This document shows positions 46,634 through 56,394 of a stretch of DNA of 64,000 nucleotides, piece by piece (positions within the stretch are counted from its first letter, which is position 1; each line of letters begins with the position of its first letter). The stretch comes from DATKPC01 sp035524275 (lineage in GTDB: Bacteria > Pseudomonadota > Gammaproteobacteria > Burkholderiales > Burkholderiaceae_F). Below the pieces are notes generated by a model, which saw nothing but the letters and a program-made list of their open reading frames with translations, did no database searches and had not been told where the DNA came from. The position numbers and the translations under genes are program-made. The stretch spans positions 62,001 through 126,000 of the forward strand of contig DATKPC010000043.1 of NCBI GenBank assembly GCA_035524275.1. The letters run 5' to 3'.

Positions 46634-46639
46634 TATAAT
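46634..46639 (+). promoter_or_regulatory. -10 box for pyrG
   Basis: A perfect TATAAT, 40 bases before the pyrG ATG. No consensus -35 was found at 16-18 bases upstream. Confidence 0.6.
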
Positions 46640-46679
46640 GCAACTTTACCGGCATTGCCCGGCGCGCGGGCGCGAGACC

Positions 46680-48350
<1,671 letters not shown>

Positions 48351-48354
48351 CGAC

Positions 48355-49209
48355 ATGAAGCTGTGCGGCTTCGAGGTCGGCATCGATCGGCCGCTCTTCC
48401 TCATCGCGGGACCCTGCGTGGTCGAAAGCCGCGAGTTGGCGCTGCAGACGGCCGGTCAGCTGCGCGAGATCGCGGCGCGCCACGGCGTGCCTTTCATCTA
48501 CAAGTCGAGCTACGACAAGGCGAACCGCAGCTCCGGCGCCTCCTTCCGCGGGCTGGGCATCGATCGCGGCCTGGGCATCCTCGCGGAGGTGAAGCGGCAG
48601 ATCGGCGTCCCGGTGCTGACCGACGTGCACGCGATCGACGAGATCGCCGCGGCCGCCGAGGTCGTCGACGTCCTGCAGACGCCGGCGTTCCTGTGCCGCC
48701 AGACGGACTTCATCCACGCCTGCGCGCGCAGCGGTCGCCCGGTCAACATCAAGAAAGGGCAGTTCCTCGCGCCGGGCGACATGCGCAACGTGATCGACAA
48801 GGCGCGGCAGGCGGCACGCGAGGCGGGCCTCGACGACGACCGCTTCCTCGCCTGCGAGCGCGGCGTCTCGTTCGGCTACAACAACCTGGTCGCCGACATG
48901 CGGTCGCTCGCGATCATGCGGGCCACCGGATGCCCGGTCGTGTTCGACGCGACGCACTCGGTGCAGCTCCCGGGAGGCCTCGGGAACGCGAGCGGCGGCC
49001 AGCGCGAGTTCGTCCCGGTGCTCGCGCGTGCCGCCGTGGCCGCGGGCGTCGCGGGCATCTTCATGGAAACGCATCCGGACCCGGCAAACGCGAAGTCCGA
49101 CGGGCCGAACGCGGTGCCGTTGCACCGCCTCGAGGAACTGCTCGTGACGCTGGTCGACATCGATCGCGTCGTCAAGCGCGGACCGTGGCTCGAGACGCAA
49201 TTCGCCTGA
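48355..49209 (+). CDS. kdsA: 3-deoxy-D-manno-octulosonate 8-phosphate synthase
   Basis: The 284-residue aldolase-type TIM barrel condenses phosphoenolpyruvate with arabinose 5-phosphate, the first step to KDO of lipopolysaccharide. Family motifs are IAGPCVVESRELAL, FIYKSSYDKANRSS, LTDVHAIDE, QTPAFLCRQTDF, NIKKGQFLAP, FGYNNLVADMRSL and FDATHSVQLPGG. Asn in KANRSS and the absence of the metal-binding Cys near the N-terminus suggest the metal-independent class. It confirms a Gram-negative envelope. Confidence 0.97.
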   Translation: MKLCGFEVGIDRPLFLIAGPCVVESRELALQTAGQLREIAARHGVPFIYKSSYDKANRSSGASFRGLGIDRGLGILAEVKRQIGVPVLTDVHAIDEIAAAAEVVDVLQTPAFLCRQTDFIHACARSGRPVNIKKGQFLAPGDMRNVIDKARQAAREAGLDDDRFLACERGVSFGYNNLVADMRSLAIMRATGCPVVFDATHSVQLPGGLGNASGGQREFVPVLARAAVAAGVAGIFMETHPDPANAKSDGPNAVPLHRLEELLVTLVDIDRVVKRGPWLETQFA

Positions 49210-49259
49210 GCGTCGCCGCGTGCGCGGCTGGATTATTTTCGTAACGGAAGGAAGACCCC

Positions 49260-50543
49260 GTGAGTGCGATCGTCGACATCATCGGCCGCGAAATCCTGGA
49301 TTCGCGCGGCAATCCTACCGTCGAATGCGACGTCCTGCTGGAGAGCAGCGTGATGGGCCGGGCCGCGGTGCCGAGCGGGGCGTCGACGGGTTCGCGCGAG
49401 GCGATCGAGCTGCGTGACGGCGACAAGTCGCGCTACCTCGGCAAGGGCGTGCTGAAGGCGGTCGAGCACATCAATACCGAGATTTCCGAAGCGATCATGG
49501 GCCTGGAAGCCAACGAACAGGCATTCCTGGACCGCACGTTGATCGAGCTCGACGGCACCGAGAACAAGGCGCGCCTCGGGGCCAACGCGATGCTCGCCGT
49601 GTCGATGGCGGTGGCCAAGGCCGCCGCCGACGAGGCTGGGCTGCCGCTGTACCGCTACTTCGGCGGCAGCCAGTCGATGCAGATGCCGGTACCGATGATG
49701 AACGTCATCAACGGCGGCGCCCACGCGAACAACAACCTGGACATCCAGGAATTCATGATCATCCCGGTCGGCGCGCCGACGTTCTCCGAGGCCATGCGCT
49801 ACGGCGCCGAGGTCTTCCACGCGCTGAAGAAGATCCTCCAGGATCGCGGGATGAGCACCGCCGTAGGCGACGAAGGCGGCTTCGCGCCAAGCGTGAAGAA
49901 CCACGAGGCGGCGATCCAGCTGATCCTGGAGGCGATCTCGAAGGCCGGCTTCGAGCCCGGGTCGCAGATCGCGCTCGGCCTGGACTGCGCCGCGTCGGAG
50001 TTCTTCAAGGACGGCAAGTACGTGCTCGAGGGCGAGGGCCTGAAGCTCGCGGCGGGCGAGTTCACGAACCTCCTGTCGACCTGGTGCGACAAGTACCCCA
50101 TCATCTCGGTCGAGGACGCGATGGCGGAGAACGATTGGGACGGCTGGGCCGGCCTCACGAAGCAGCTCGGCCGCAAGGTGCAGCTGGTCGGCGACGACCT
50201 CTTCGTCACCAACACGCGGATCTTCTCCGAGGGGATCCGAAAGGGTATCGCCAACTCGATCCTCATCAAGATCAACCAGATCGGCACGTTGACCGAGACG
50301 TTCGCCGCGATCGAGATGGCGAAGCGCGCCGGCTACACCGCGGTCGTCAGCCACCGGTCGGGCGAGACGGAGGACTCGACGATCGCCGACATCGCGGTCG
50401 GGACGAACGCGCTGCAGATCAAGACCGGTTCGCTGTCGCGATCGGACCGGATCGCGAAGTACAACCAACTGCTGCGCATCGAAGAGGACCTCGGCGACGT
50501 CGCCGAATATGCCGGTCGTGGCGCGTTCTACTCGATCCGGTAG
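49260..50543 (+). CDS. eno: Enolase
   Basis: The 427-residue enzyme converts 2-phosphoglycerate to phosphoenolpyruvate and is often a degradosome member. Motifs: REILDSRGNPTVECDV, GASTGSREAIELRDGD, NVINGGAHANNNLDIQEFMIIP, GDEGGFAPS with the catalytic Glu, SVEDAMAENDW, LIKINQIGTLTE with the catalytic Lys and SHRSGETEDSTIAD. It starts with GTG after GGAAGGA. It is between kdsA and ftsB, the usual place. Confidence 0.98.
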   Translation: MSAIVDIIGREILDSRGNPTVECDVLLESSVMGRAAVPSGASTGSREAIELRDGDKSRYLGKGVLKAVEHINTEISEAIMGLEANEQAFLDRTLIELDGTENKARLGANAMLAVSMAVAKAAADEAGLPLYRYFGGSQSMQMPVPMMNVINGGAHANNNLDIQEFMIIPVGAPTFSEAMRYGAEVFHALKKILQDRGMSTAVGDEGGFAPSVKNHEAAIQLILEAISKAGFEPGSQIALGLDCAASEFFKDGKYVLEGEGLKLAAGEFTNLLSTWCDKYPIISVEDAMAENDWDGWAGLTKQLGRKVQLVGDDLFVTNTRIFSEGIRKGIANSILIKINQIGTLTETFAAIEMAKRAGYTAVVSHRSGETEDSTIADIAVGTNALQIKTGSLSRSDRIAKYNQLLRIEEDLGDVAEYAGRGAFYSIR

Positions 50544-50567
50544 TCGCGCCGCGCGGGCCCCGGTCCA

Positions 50568-50858
50568 ATGCGCCTGATCGTCGCCGCCCTGGCGCTGCTT
50601 CTGCTCGCCGAGCAGTGGTCGCTGTGGTTCGGCAAGGGCGGGTGGCTGCGGGTCCGCGATCTGCAGCGCCAGGTGACGTTGCAGCGCGACGCGAATGCGG
50701 TGGCGACGCGCCGCAACGACGCGCTCGCGACCGAGGTGCAGAGCCTGCGCGCGGGGCGCGAGGCGATCGAGGAACGCGCCCGCTACGAACTGCACATGAT
50801 GCGCAGCGACGAGCTTTTCTTCCAGTTCGTGGCGCCGGCGGATCCGGCCAAGCCGTAG
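50568..50858 (+). CDS. ftsB: Cell division protein FtsB
   Basis: The 96-residue bitopic protein has one N-terminal transmembrane helix (MRLIVAALALLLLAEQWSLWF) and a coiled coil (LQRQVTLQRDANAVATRRNDALATEVQSL in parts). It then has the septum-initiator motif AIEERARYELHMMRSDELFFQFV. It links FtsQ and FtsL in the divisome. It follows eno by 24 bases. Confidence 0.95.
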   Translation: MRLIVAALALLLLAEQWSLWFGKGGWLRVRDLQRQVTLQRDANAVATRRNDALATEVQSLRAGREAIEERARYELHMMRSDELFFQFVAPADPAKP

Positions 50859-50892
50859 CCTGCCAGGCCGGTGCCTGCCAGGCCGTTGACTG

Positions 50893-51819
50893 CTAATGCG
50901 AGGACGGCGACGCCGGCGCGGTCGACCCGGTCGCGAACAACTGGTGCGTGTCGACGGCGTCGAAGAGATATTCCGCATTGCAGAAATCGCACGAGACGCT
51001 GATCCGTCCCTGTTCCGCCAGGATGCCGTCGGCCTCCTCGCGCCCAAGAGCGATCAGCATTCGGCCGATGCGCTCGCGCGAGCAGGTGCATGCGAAACGG
51101 GGCGATAGCGGCGCAAAGCGGTCCGTCGGTTCCTGCCCGAAGAGCCGGCGCGCCAGTTCGTCGGGCGCGACGCCGAGCAGTTCGGCGTTCGTCACGGTCG
51201 AGGCGAGCGCGTTGGCGCGGTCCCACAGGTCGGCGTCGTTCGGCGTCGTTTCCGCGGCGCCGCCGTGGTGCGGCAGCTTCTGCAGCAGCATCCCGGCGGC
51301 GAGGCGGTCGTTGGCAGCGAGCCAGAGTCGCGTTTCCAGCTGCTCCGACTGGCGCAGGTAGCCCTCCAACGCTTCGGCGATCGAATCGCCTTCGAGCGGG
51401 ACGATGCCCTGGTACGGTGGCTGGCCCGGTCGCCGGTCTCGCGCGTCCAGCGTGATGGCGCAGCGCCCGCGACCTTGGGAGTTGACGAGCTGCCGCATTC
51501 GCGCCCCCGGGTCGATCGGCGCGTCGTTGCGCAGTTTCACGGTCGCGCGCAGCGCCAGGTCCGGCTGGCATTCGACGACGAGGAGCCGAACGGGCCCGTC
51601 CCCGTGGATCTGCAGGATCAGCGCGCCGTTGAACTTGATGGTCGTCGCCAAGAGGGCCGCGGCGGCGGTCGCCTCGCCGAGCAGGCGCGTGACCGGCGCC
51701 GGGTAGCCGTGGCGCTCCGCCATCGATCGCCAGCTGTCGCCGAGCCGGACGATCTCGCCGCGAACCGGGCCCGCGCGGAACAGGAACTTGATGAGCCGAT
51801 CGTCCTGTTCCGGCGTCAT
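50893..51819 (-). CDS. hslO: Hsp33 redox-regulated chaperone
   Basis: The 308-residue chaperone is activated by oxidation. The N-terminal domain begins DRLIKFLFRAGPVRGEIVRLGDSW and includes LLATTIKFNGALILQIHGDGPVRLLVVEC. The C-terminal zinc site is CTCS followed about 30 residues later by CDFC, the redox switch. Length is normal plus a short Ser/Pro tail. It converges on ftsB. The ATG at 51819 overlaps the TGA of a small upstream ORF. This start fits the family N-terminus. Confidence 0.95.
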   Translation of the reverse strand: MTPEQDDRLIKFLFRAGPVRGEIVRLGDSWRSMAERHGYPAPVTRLLGEATAAAALLATTIKFNGALILQIHGDGPVRLLVVECQPDLALRATVKLRNDAPIDPGARMRQLVNSQGRGRCAITLDARDRRPGQPPYQGIVPLEGDSIAEALEGYLRQSEQLETRLWLAANDRLAAGMLLQKLPHHGGAAETTPNDADLWDRANALASTVTNAELLGVAPDELARRLFGQEPTDRFAPLSPRFACTCSRERIGRMLIALGREEADGILAEQGRISVSCDFCNAEYLFDAVDTHQLFATGSTAPASPSSH

Positions 51820-51962
51820 CCGATGCGCTTCAGCGTCGCACGATGCCGGTGCGCGCGTACGAGGTGGCGAGCGCACGAGGCCAGGAGGCGTTCGACCTCG
51901 GACGCCACAAGGGCGTGGACATCGACCTGCGGCGTACGGTCGTCAAGCGGCTGGATGGGCAT
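51816..51962 (-). CDS. Possible 48-residue protein coupled to hslO
   Basis: A short frame beginning with ATG at 51962 encodes a 48-residue peptide (PLDDRTPQVDVHALVASEVERLLAS and a basic tail). Its TGA overlaps the hslO ATG. A TACAAT -10-like box lies 8 bases upstream (51975-51970), so the transcript could be nearly leaderless. No family is recognised. It may be only a translated leader for hslO, or chance. Confidence 0.25.
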   Translation of the reverse strand: MPIQPLDDRTPQVDVHALVASEVERLLASCARHLVRAHRHRATLKRIG

Positions 51963-52191
51963 CGTCCGGATTGTATCCGCCGACCTGCATCCGGCGACCC
52001 GCGCCTCCCGGTGGCGGCACGATTCCCGACCACGGGTCGACGTCGCGACGGTTGTCCATGTGAAAAATCGACATTCCTTCATGCGTAGGGATGATCCCAT
52101 CGCCGCAGTTGGTAGTCCTTGGTGCTAAAAACAAGCGATGCGTCGCACAATCCCCGTGGTCTAGAGTGGGGTCCTGGTGGAGGGGGGATGA
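51820..52191. other. Intergenic region upstream of hslO
   Basis: About 370 bases lack a convincing gene apart from the possible 48-codon frame. The part from about 52050 to 52140 is relatively AT-rich for this genome. It includes a run of As near 52130. The region probably carries the divergent promoters of hslO and the 52192 gene. No repeats or RNA genes were seen. Confidence 0.4.
52162..52167 (+). promoter_or_regulatory. Possible -10 box for the 52192 gene
   Basis: TAGAGT (4 of 6 to consensus) lies 24 bases before the ATG and is followed by a GGAGGGGGG ribosome site. Confidence 0.4.
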
Positions 52192-52563
52192 ATGAATTCC
52201 TTGGCCGTTTCATTGCGCAACCAAGTCCGCAGCCTGTTCCGGGTTCGCCGCGTACGCCGGCTGCCCAAGCGCGGCCCGAAGCCGCGCATCGGCGCGTCGA
52301 TCTTCCGCGACGACGTCCGCTTGACCGTCCAGGCCGGGATGACCGACGAACTATGGCTATGGTTCCTTGACCACAACTGGCGCGAACTCGCTTACCGCCC
52401 GGAGCGTCGTCGCTATCGCGAGGTTCCCTCCGGCACCGTGATGCGCCTCTTCGATTGCGACTACAACGATCGCCTTCGCATCATGTTGGAAGCCGTCGAC
52501 GGCGCGGCCTGGAAACCGACGCTGAGCGGCTCGACGCTGCGCACGGCGCAGTTCCGCCGTTGA
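52192..52563 (+). CDS. Conserved hypothetical basic protein
   Basis: A 123-residue, strongly basic, soluble protein. The N-terminus is Arg-rich (RNQVRSLFRVRRVRRLPKRGPKPRIG). The centre has a hydrophobic/aromatic stretch (MTDELWLWFLDHNWRELAYRPERRRYREVP). I have an impression of similar short proteins in other betaproteobacteria but cannot name a domain. The strong ribosome site and -10 box support a real gene. It precedes the alpha/beta hydrolase gene, whose frame begins within about 30 bases of its stop, so they may form an operon. Nucleic-acid binding is possible from its charge but unsupported otherwise. Confidence 0.65.
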   Translation: MNSLAVSLRNQVRSLFRVRRVRRLPKRGPKPRIGASIFRDDVRLTVQAGMTDELWLWFLDHNWRELAYRPERRRYREVPSGTVMRLFDCDYNDRLRIMLEAVDGAAWKPTLSGSTLRTAQFRR

Positions 52564-52591
52564 ACCCGGTTCCGACCCGCAAGAACCTGCA

Positions 52592-53491
52592 CTGAAACCC
52601 TCGATTTCCCGCACGGCCGCGATCCGCGGCCTCACCTATCACGTCCGCGAGTGGGGCCCCGTCGGGGCGCCACAGCTGTGGCTGCTTCACGGCTGGATGG
52701 ACGTGTCCGCTTCCTTCCAGTTCGTCGTCGACGAGCTGCAGCACGACTGGCACGTTCTCGCGCCCGACTGGCGCGGCTTCGGTTCGACGACCGCGCCGGC
52801 CGGCGCCGACTGCTACTGGTTTCCGGACTACCTCGCCGACCTCGATCTGCTGCTCGACGCGTTCGCCTCGGAGCAGGCGGGCGAGGACAAGCGCGTGCGG
52901 ATCGTCGGGCACAGCATGGGCGGGAATATTGCGCTGCTCTACGCCGGCGTGCGGCCGCAGCGCCTCGCCGCGCTCGTGAACCTGGAGGGCTACGGCATGC
53001 GCGATGTCGCGGCTGACGAGGTTCCGGGGCGCTACGGTCGCTGGATCGACGAGCTCAAGGATCCGCCCGGCCTGCGCGACTACGCATCGCTCGACGACGT
53101 CGCGCGACGCCTGCAACACAACAATCCGCGGTTGCGCGCCGATCGCGCCGCCTTCCTGGCGCCGCACTGGGCGCGGCCGCGTCCCGATGGCCGCTACGAA
53201 CTGGCGGCCGACGCGGCGCATCGGATCATCAACCCGGTGCCCTATCGCTGGGCCGACGTGGCGGCGTGCTGGAAGCGGATCGACTGCCCGGTGCTGTGGA
53301 TCGACGCGGCCGACAGCGATGCGCCGCGGCACGCCGGCGGCGTCGACGAGGTGGCGCGTCGCGTGGAGCACCTCGCGCGCGTGACGGTCGTGCGCGTCGC
53401 CGACGCCGGACACATGCTGCATCACGACCAGCCGCGTGCCGTCGCGCAGGTCATCGAGGACTTCCTGCGGCGCCATCCCGCCGGCGGCTGA
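52592..53491 (+). CDS. Alpha/beta hydrolase with uncertain start codon
   Basis: About 299 residues with a complete alpha/beta-hydrolase fold. LLHGWMD is the oxyanion loop, APDWRGFG follows, the nucleophile is S108 in GHSMGG, WIDAADSD holds a likely acid, and AGHMLHHDQP carries the catalytic His. Homology clearly begins before the first in-frame ATG (52697), at IRGLTYHVREWGPVGAPQLWLLHGW. No ATG, GTG or TTG is available upstream in that frame. CTG at 52592 (used here) or ATT at 52604 are candidates. Function is probably esterase-like; substrate unknown. Confidence 0.8.
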   Translation: MKPSISRTAAIRGLTYHVREWGPVGAPQLWLLHGWMDVSASFQFVVDELQHDWHVLAPDWRGFGSTTAPAGADCYWFPDYLADLDLLLDAFASEQAGEDKRVRIVGHSMGGNIALLYAGVRPQRLAALVNLEGYGMRDVAADEVPGRYGRWIDELKDPPGLRDYASLDDVARRLQHNNPRLRADRAAFLAPHWARPRPDGRYELAADAAHRIINPVPYRWADVAACWKRIDCPVLWIDAADSDAPRHAGGVDEVARRVEHLARVTVVRVADAGHMLHHDQPRAVAQVIEDFLRRHPAGG

Positions 53492-53567
53492 CCGCGGCGG
53501 GCGTTGCGGCGGCGCGCCAGACGACGTCGCGCGCGGCGCGTCCGGCCAATTCGCGCGTCGCGCCAGC

Positions 53568-53573
53568 TAGACT
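53568..53573 (+). promoter_or_regulatory. -10 box implying a leaderless rnm transcript
   Basis: TAGACT ends only 6 bases before the rnm ATG. Transcription would start at or next to the start codon. The same CTAGACTC context occurs before trpS. Confidence 0.4.
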
Positions 53574-53579
53574 CGCAGG

Positions 53580-54461
53580 ATGTCCCGTCGTCCACCCTCC
53601 GGTCCTGCGCGTTCCGGCGATTCGCGAGCCCGCAATGCCGACCTCCATTGTCATTCGACCGCGTCCGATGGCGGGCTCGAACCGGCCGCGCTCGTGCAGC
53701 GCGCGGCGGAGCAGGGTGTCGAACTGCTGGCGCTGACGGACCATGACGTCCTCGCGGGTGTCGCCGCGGCTCGTGATGCGGCGACCCGGCTCGGAGTCCC
53801 CTTCGTGACCGGCGTCGAGATCTCGGTGACGTATGCCGGCCGGACCGTGCACGTCGTGGGCCTCGGATTCCGGCTCGATGACGAGGATCTCGCCAAGGGC
53901 CTCGAGAGCGTCCGCGGCGGGCGCCTCGGCCGCGCGCGCGCCATCGCCGGGGAGCTCGCCGCGGTCGGCATCGAAGGCGCCTACGAAGGCGCGCTGCGAC
54001 ATGCCGGCAATCCGCAACTCGTTTCGCGGACCCACTTCGCGCGTTACCTCGTCGAGTCCGGGGTCGCGCCCGACGTGCCGCGCGTCTTCGAGCGCTATCT
54101 CGCCGAAGGCAAGCCGGGCTACGTGCCGCAGCGCTGGGCAGGCCTGCCGCAGGCCGTCGGCTGGATTCGCGCCGCGGGCGGCGTGGCCGTGATCGCGCAT
54201 CCTGGGCGCTACCGCGGCGGTGACACCTGGTTGTGGAGCCTGTGCAGCGACTTTCGCGCCGCGGGCGGCATCGCGATCGAGGTCGTCAGCAGCAGCCACA
54301 CCGCCGACGACGTCGAGCGCTTCGCGCAGGTCGCGCGAGAGTTCGGCTTCGAGGCCTCGCGCGGCAGCGATTTCCACGCCCCCGGCGAGACCCACGCCGA
54401 GTTGGGCCGTGCCGCGCCGTTGCCGCGCGACCTCGTGCCGGTCTGGCATCGGTTCGCCTGA
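53580..54461 (+). CDS. rnm: PHP-domain 5'-3' exoribonuclease (RNase AM, YciV-like)
   Basis: The 293-residue metal-dependent phosphoesterase has the PHP motifs in order: DLHCHSTASDG near residue 21, LTDHD at ~52, VTGVEIS at ~80, VIAHPGRY at ~200 and GSDFHAPGE at ~265. The E. coli homologue YciV trims 5' ends of rRNA and degrades short RNA. It sits next to yciO, as in E. coli. The ATG has little or no leader. About 19 residues precede the first PHP motif. Confidence 0.92.
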   Translation: MSRRPPSGPARSGDSRARNADLHCHSTASDGGLEPAALVQRAAEQGVELLALTDHDVLAGVAAARDAATRLGVPFVTGVEISVTYAGRTVHVVGLGFRLDDEDLAKGLESVRGGRLGRARAIAGELAAVGIEGAYEGALRHAGNPQLVSRTHFARYLVESGVAPDVPRVFERYLAEGKPGYVPQRWAGLPQAVGWIRAAGGVAVIAHPGRYRGGDTWLWSLCSDFRAAGGIAIEVVSSSHTADDVERFAQVAREFGFEASRGSDFHAPGETHAELGRAAPLPRDLVPVWHRFA

Positions 54462-54465
54462 CGCC

Positions 54466-55092
54466 ATGGCCCAGCGCTTCCAGGTCCATCCGGAACATCC
54501 GCACCTGCGGCCGCTGCGGCAGGCAGCGCAACTGATCGAGCACGGCGGCGTCGCGGCGGTACCGACCGATTCCTGCTACGCGCTCGCGTGCCACCTCGAC
54601 GATCGCGAGGCGGCCGACCGGCTGCGGCGCATCCGCAGCATCGACCAACGGCACCACCTGACGCTGATGTGCCGCGACCTCGCGGAGATCGCGGCCTACG
54701 CCAAGGTCGACAACGCCCAGTACCGGATGCTGAGGCAGGCGACCCCGGGGCCGTACACGTTCATCTTCGAGGCGACGCGCGAGATCCCGCGCCGTCTGTC
54801 GCACCCCTCGCGCAAGACGATCGGCATCCGGATCCCGGCGCATCCGGTGCTGATGGCGCTGCTCGACGTGCTGGGCCAGGCGCTGATCAGCACGACGCTG
54901 ATGCTGCCGGGCGACGAGTTGCCGCTGAACGATCCGGACGAGATCCGCCAGCGCCTCGAGCACGACATCGACCTCGTCATCGACGCGGGCGCCTGCGGCA
55001 TCGAGCCGACGACGGTCGTCGATCTCAGCGGTCGCGACGCGGTCGTCGTGCGGCAGGGCTGCGGACCCCTCGAGGTGCTGGGCCTCGGGTAG
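54466..55092 (+). CDS. yciO: YciO/Sua5/TsaC-family protein
   Basis: The 208-residue protein has the dsRNA-binding-like fold of the Sua5/YrdC/YciO group. VPTDSCYALACHL, HHLTLMCRDLAEIAAYAKVDNAQYR in parts, PGPYTFIFEATREIPRR and KTIGIRIPAHPV align by eye with E. coli YciO rather than TsaC. The TsaC branch makes threonylcarbamoyl-AMP for tRNA modification; the role of YciO is less certain. It begins four bases after rnm, so they are cotranscribed. Confidence 0.9.
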   Translation: MAQRFQVHPEHPHLRPLRQAAQLIEHGGVAAVPTDSCYALACHLDDREAADRLRRIRSIDQRHHLTLMCRDLAEIAAYAKVDNAQYRMLRQATPGPYTFIFEATREIPRRLSHPSRKTIGIRIPAHPVLMALLDVLGQALISTTLMLPGDELPLNDPDEIRQRLEHDIDLVIDAGACGIEPTTVVDLSGRDAVVVRQGCGPLEVLGLG

Positions 55093-55121
55093 CCACGCCC
55101 GGGGGGCGCCACCCGTCCTGC

Positions 55122-55127
55122 TAGACT
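55122..55127 (+). promoter_or_regulatory. -10 box for trpS
   Basis: TAGACT, 64 bases before the trpS ATG, in the same CTAGACTC context as the rnm box. A transcript from it would include the hairpins at 55145-55177. Confidence 0.45.
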
Positions 55128-55144
55128 CATCGGCTCCCCGGCCG

Positions 55145-55177
55145 GCGGGAGTTTCCCGCTGCGCGCGGCGGTTTTTT
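55145..55177 (+). promoter_or_regulatory. Terminator-like hairpin with competing stem in the trpS leader
   Basis: CCGCTG...CGGCGG (55156-55171) forms a six-pair stem with one G-T pair and a CGCG loop, followed directly by six Ts (55172-55177). This is a classical intrinsic terminator, only 14 bases before the trpS ATG. A competing stem pairs GCGGGA (55145-55150) with TCCCGC (55154-55159) and uses part of the terminator's left arm. The two cannot form together, as in attenuators. No Trp-codon leader peptide was found. Confidence 0.5.
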
Positions 55178-55191
55178 GCATTCGAAACCCC

Positions 55192-56394
55192 ATGTACGAA
55201 GACCGCGTTCTTTCAGGCATGCGCCCGACCGGGTCGTGCCACATCGGCCACTACCACGGCGCCCTCAAGAACTGGGTGCGGCTGCAGGACGAGCATCCGT
55301 GCTTCTTCTTTGCCGCCGACTGGCACGCGCTGACGACGCATTACGAGTCGCCGGAGGTCGTCGGCGAGAGCGTCTGGGACATGCTGATCGATTGGTTCGC
55401 CGCCGGAATCGACCCGGCGAAGGCGACCGTGTTCGTGCAGTCGCGCGTTCCGGAACACGCCGAACTGTTCCTGCTGCTGGCCATGTCGACGCCGCTGGGG
55501 TGGCTCGAGCGCGTGCCGACCTACAAGGACCAGATCGAGAAGCTGAAGGATCGCGACCTGTCGACGTTCGGCTTCCTCGGCTACCCGTTGATGCAGGCGG
55601 CCGACATCCTGATCTACCGCGCGACGCAGGTCCCGGTCGGCGAAGACCAGGTTCCGCACATCGAGATGACGCGCGAGGTCGCGCGGCGATTCAACAACCT
55701 CTTCGGGCGCGAACCGGGCTTCGAGGAGAAGGCGCAGGCCGCCGTGAAGAAGCTCGGGGCGCGGCGCGCCAAGCTCTATCTCGAGGCGCGCGCGCGCTAC
55801 CAGGAGCACGGCGACGAGGGTGCGCTGGAACAGGCGCGGGCGTTGCTCGCCGAGTCGCAGAGCCTGTCGCACGGCGATCGCGAGCGTCTTTTCGGCTACC
55901 TCGAAGGCGCACGCCGCGTCATTCTCGTCGAGCCGGAGGCGGCCCTTACCGCATCGTCGCGACTGACCGGGCTCGACGGGCAGAAGATGTCCAAGAGCTA
56001 CGGCAACGCCGTGCTGATGCGCGAGGAGCCGAAGACGCTGGGCGAGAAGATCCGCCGCATGCCGACCGATCCGGCTCGCGTGCGCCGCACCGATCGCGGC
56101 GACCCGGACCGTTGCCCGGTCTGGAACTTCCACATGCATTACAGCGACGATGCGACCCGCCAGTGGGTCCAGCAGGGTTGCCGCAGCGCCGGGATCGGCT
56201 GCCTCGAATGCAAGCAGCCGGTGATCGACGCGATGCTGCGCGAGCAGGAGCCGTGGCGCCAGCGCGCGCAGCCCTACCTGGACGATCCTTCGCTGCTGCG
56301 ATCCATCGTTGCCGACGGCTGTGACCGCGCCCGCCGCGTCGCGCAGGAGACGATGCGCGACGTCCGCGAGGCCATGGGCCTCGCGTTCACGTGA
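55192..56394 (+). CDS. trpS: Tryptophanyl-tRNA synthetase
   Basis: The 400-residue class I synthetase charges tRNA-Trp. The HIGH-like motif is SCHIGHYHG at residues ~15-23 and the KMSKS loop is GQKMSKSYGN at ~265. FAADWHALTTHY, MSTPLGWLERVPTYKDQI and LGYPLMQAADILIYRA are conserved. It is longer than the E. coli enzyme because of an insert of about 60 residues near 190-245 (EKAQAAVKKLGARRAKLYLEARARY in parts); I recall similar length in other betaproteobacteria. No clear Shine-Dalgarno precedes the ATG. A methyltransferase gene overlaps its stop by GTGA. Confidence 0.97.
   Translation: MYEDRVLSGMRPTGSCHIGHYHGALKNWVRLQDEHPCFFFAADWHALTTHYESPEVVGESVWDMLIDWFAAGIDPAKATVFVQSRVPEHAELFLLLAMSTPLGWLERVPTYKDQIEKLKDRDLSTFGFLGYPLMQAADILIYRATQVPVGEDQVPHIEMTREVARRFNNLFGREPGFEEKAQAAVKKLGARRAKLYLEARARYQEHGDEGALEQARALLAESQSLSHGDRERLFGYLEGARRVILVEPEAALTASSRLTGLDGQKMSKSYGNAVLMREEPKTLGEKIRRMPTDPARVRRTDRGDPDRCPVWNFHMHYSDDATRQWVQQGCRSAGIGCLECKQPVIDAMLREQEPWRQRAQPYLDDPSLLRSIVADGCDRARRVAQETMRDVREAMGLAFT

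Noticed and set aside
51843..52088. 81-codon plus-strand frame upstream of the 52192 gene
   Set aside because: No ribosome site, no domain, and composition like a chance frame; it is antisense to the hslO leader.
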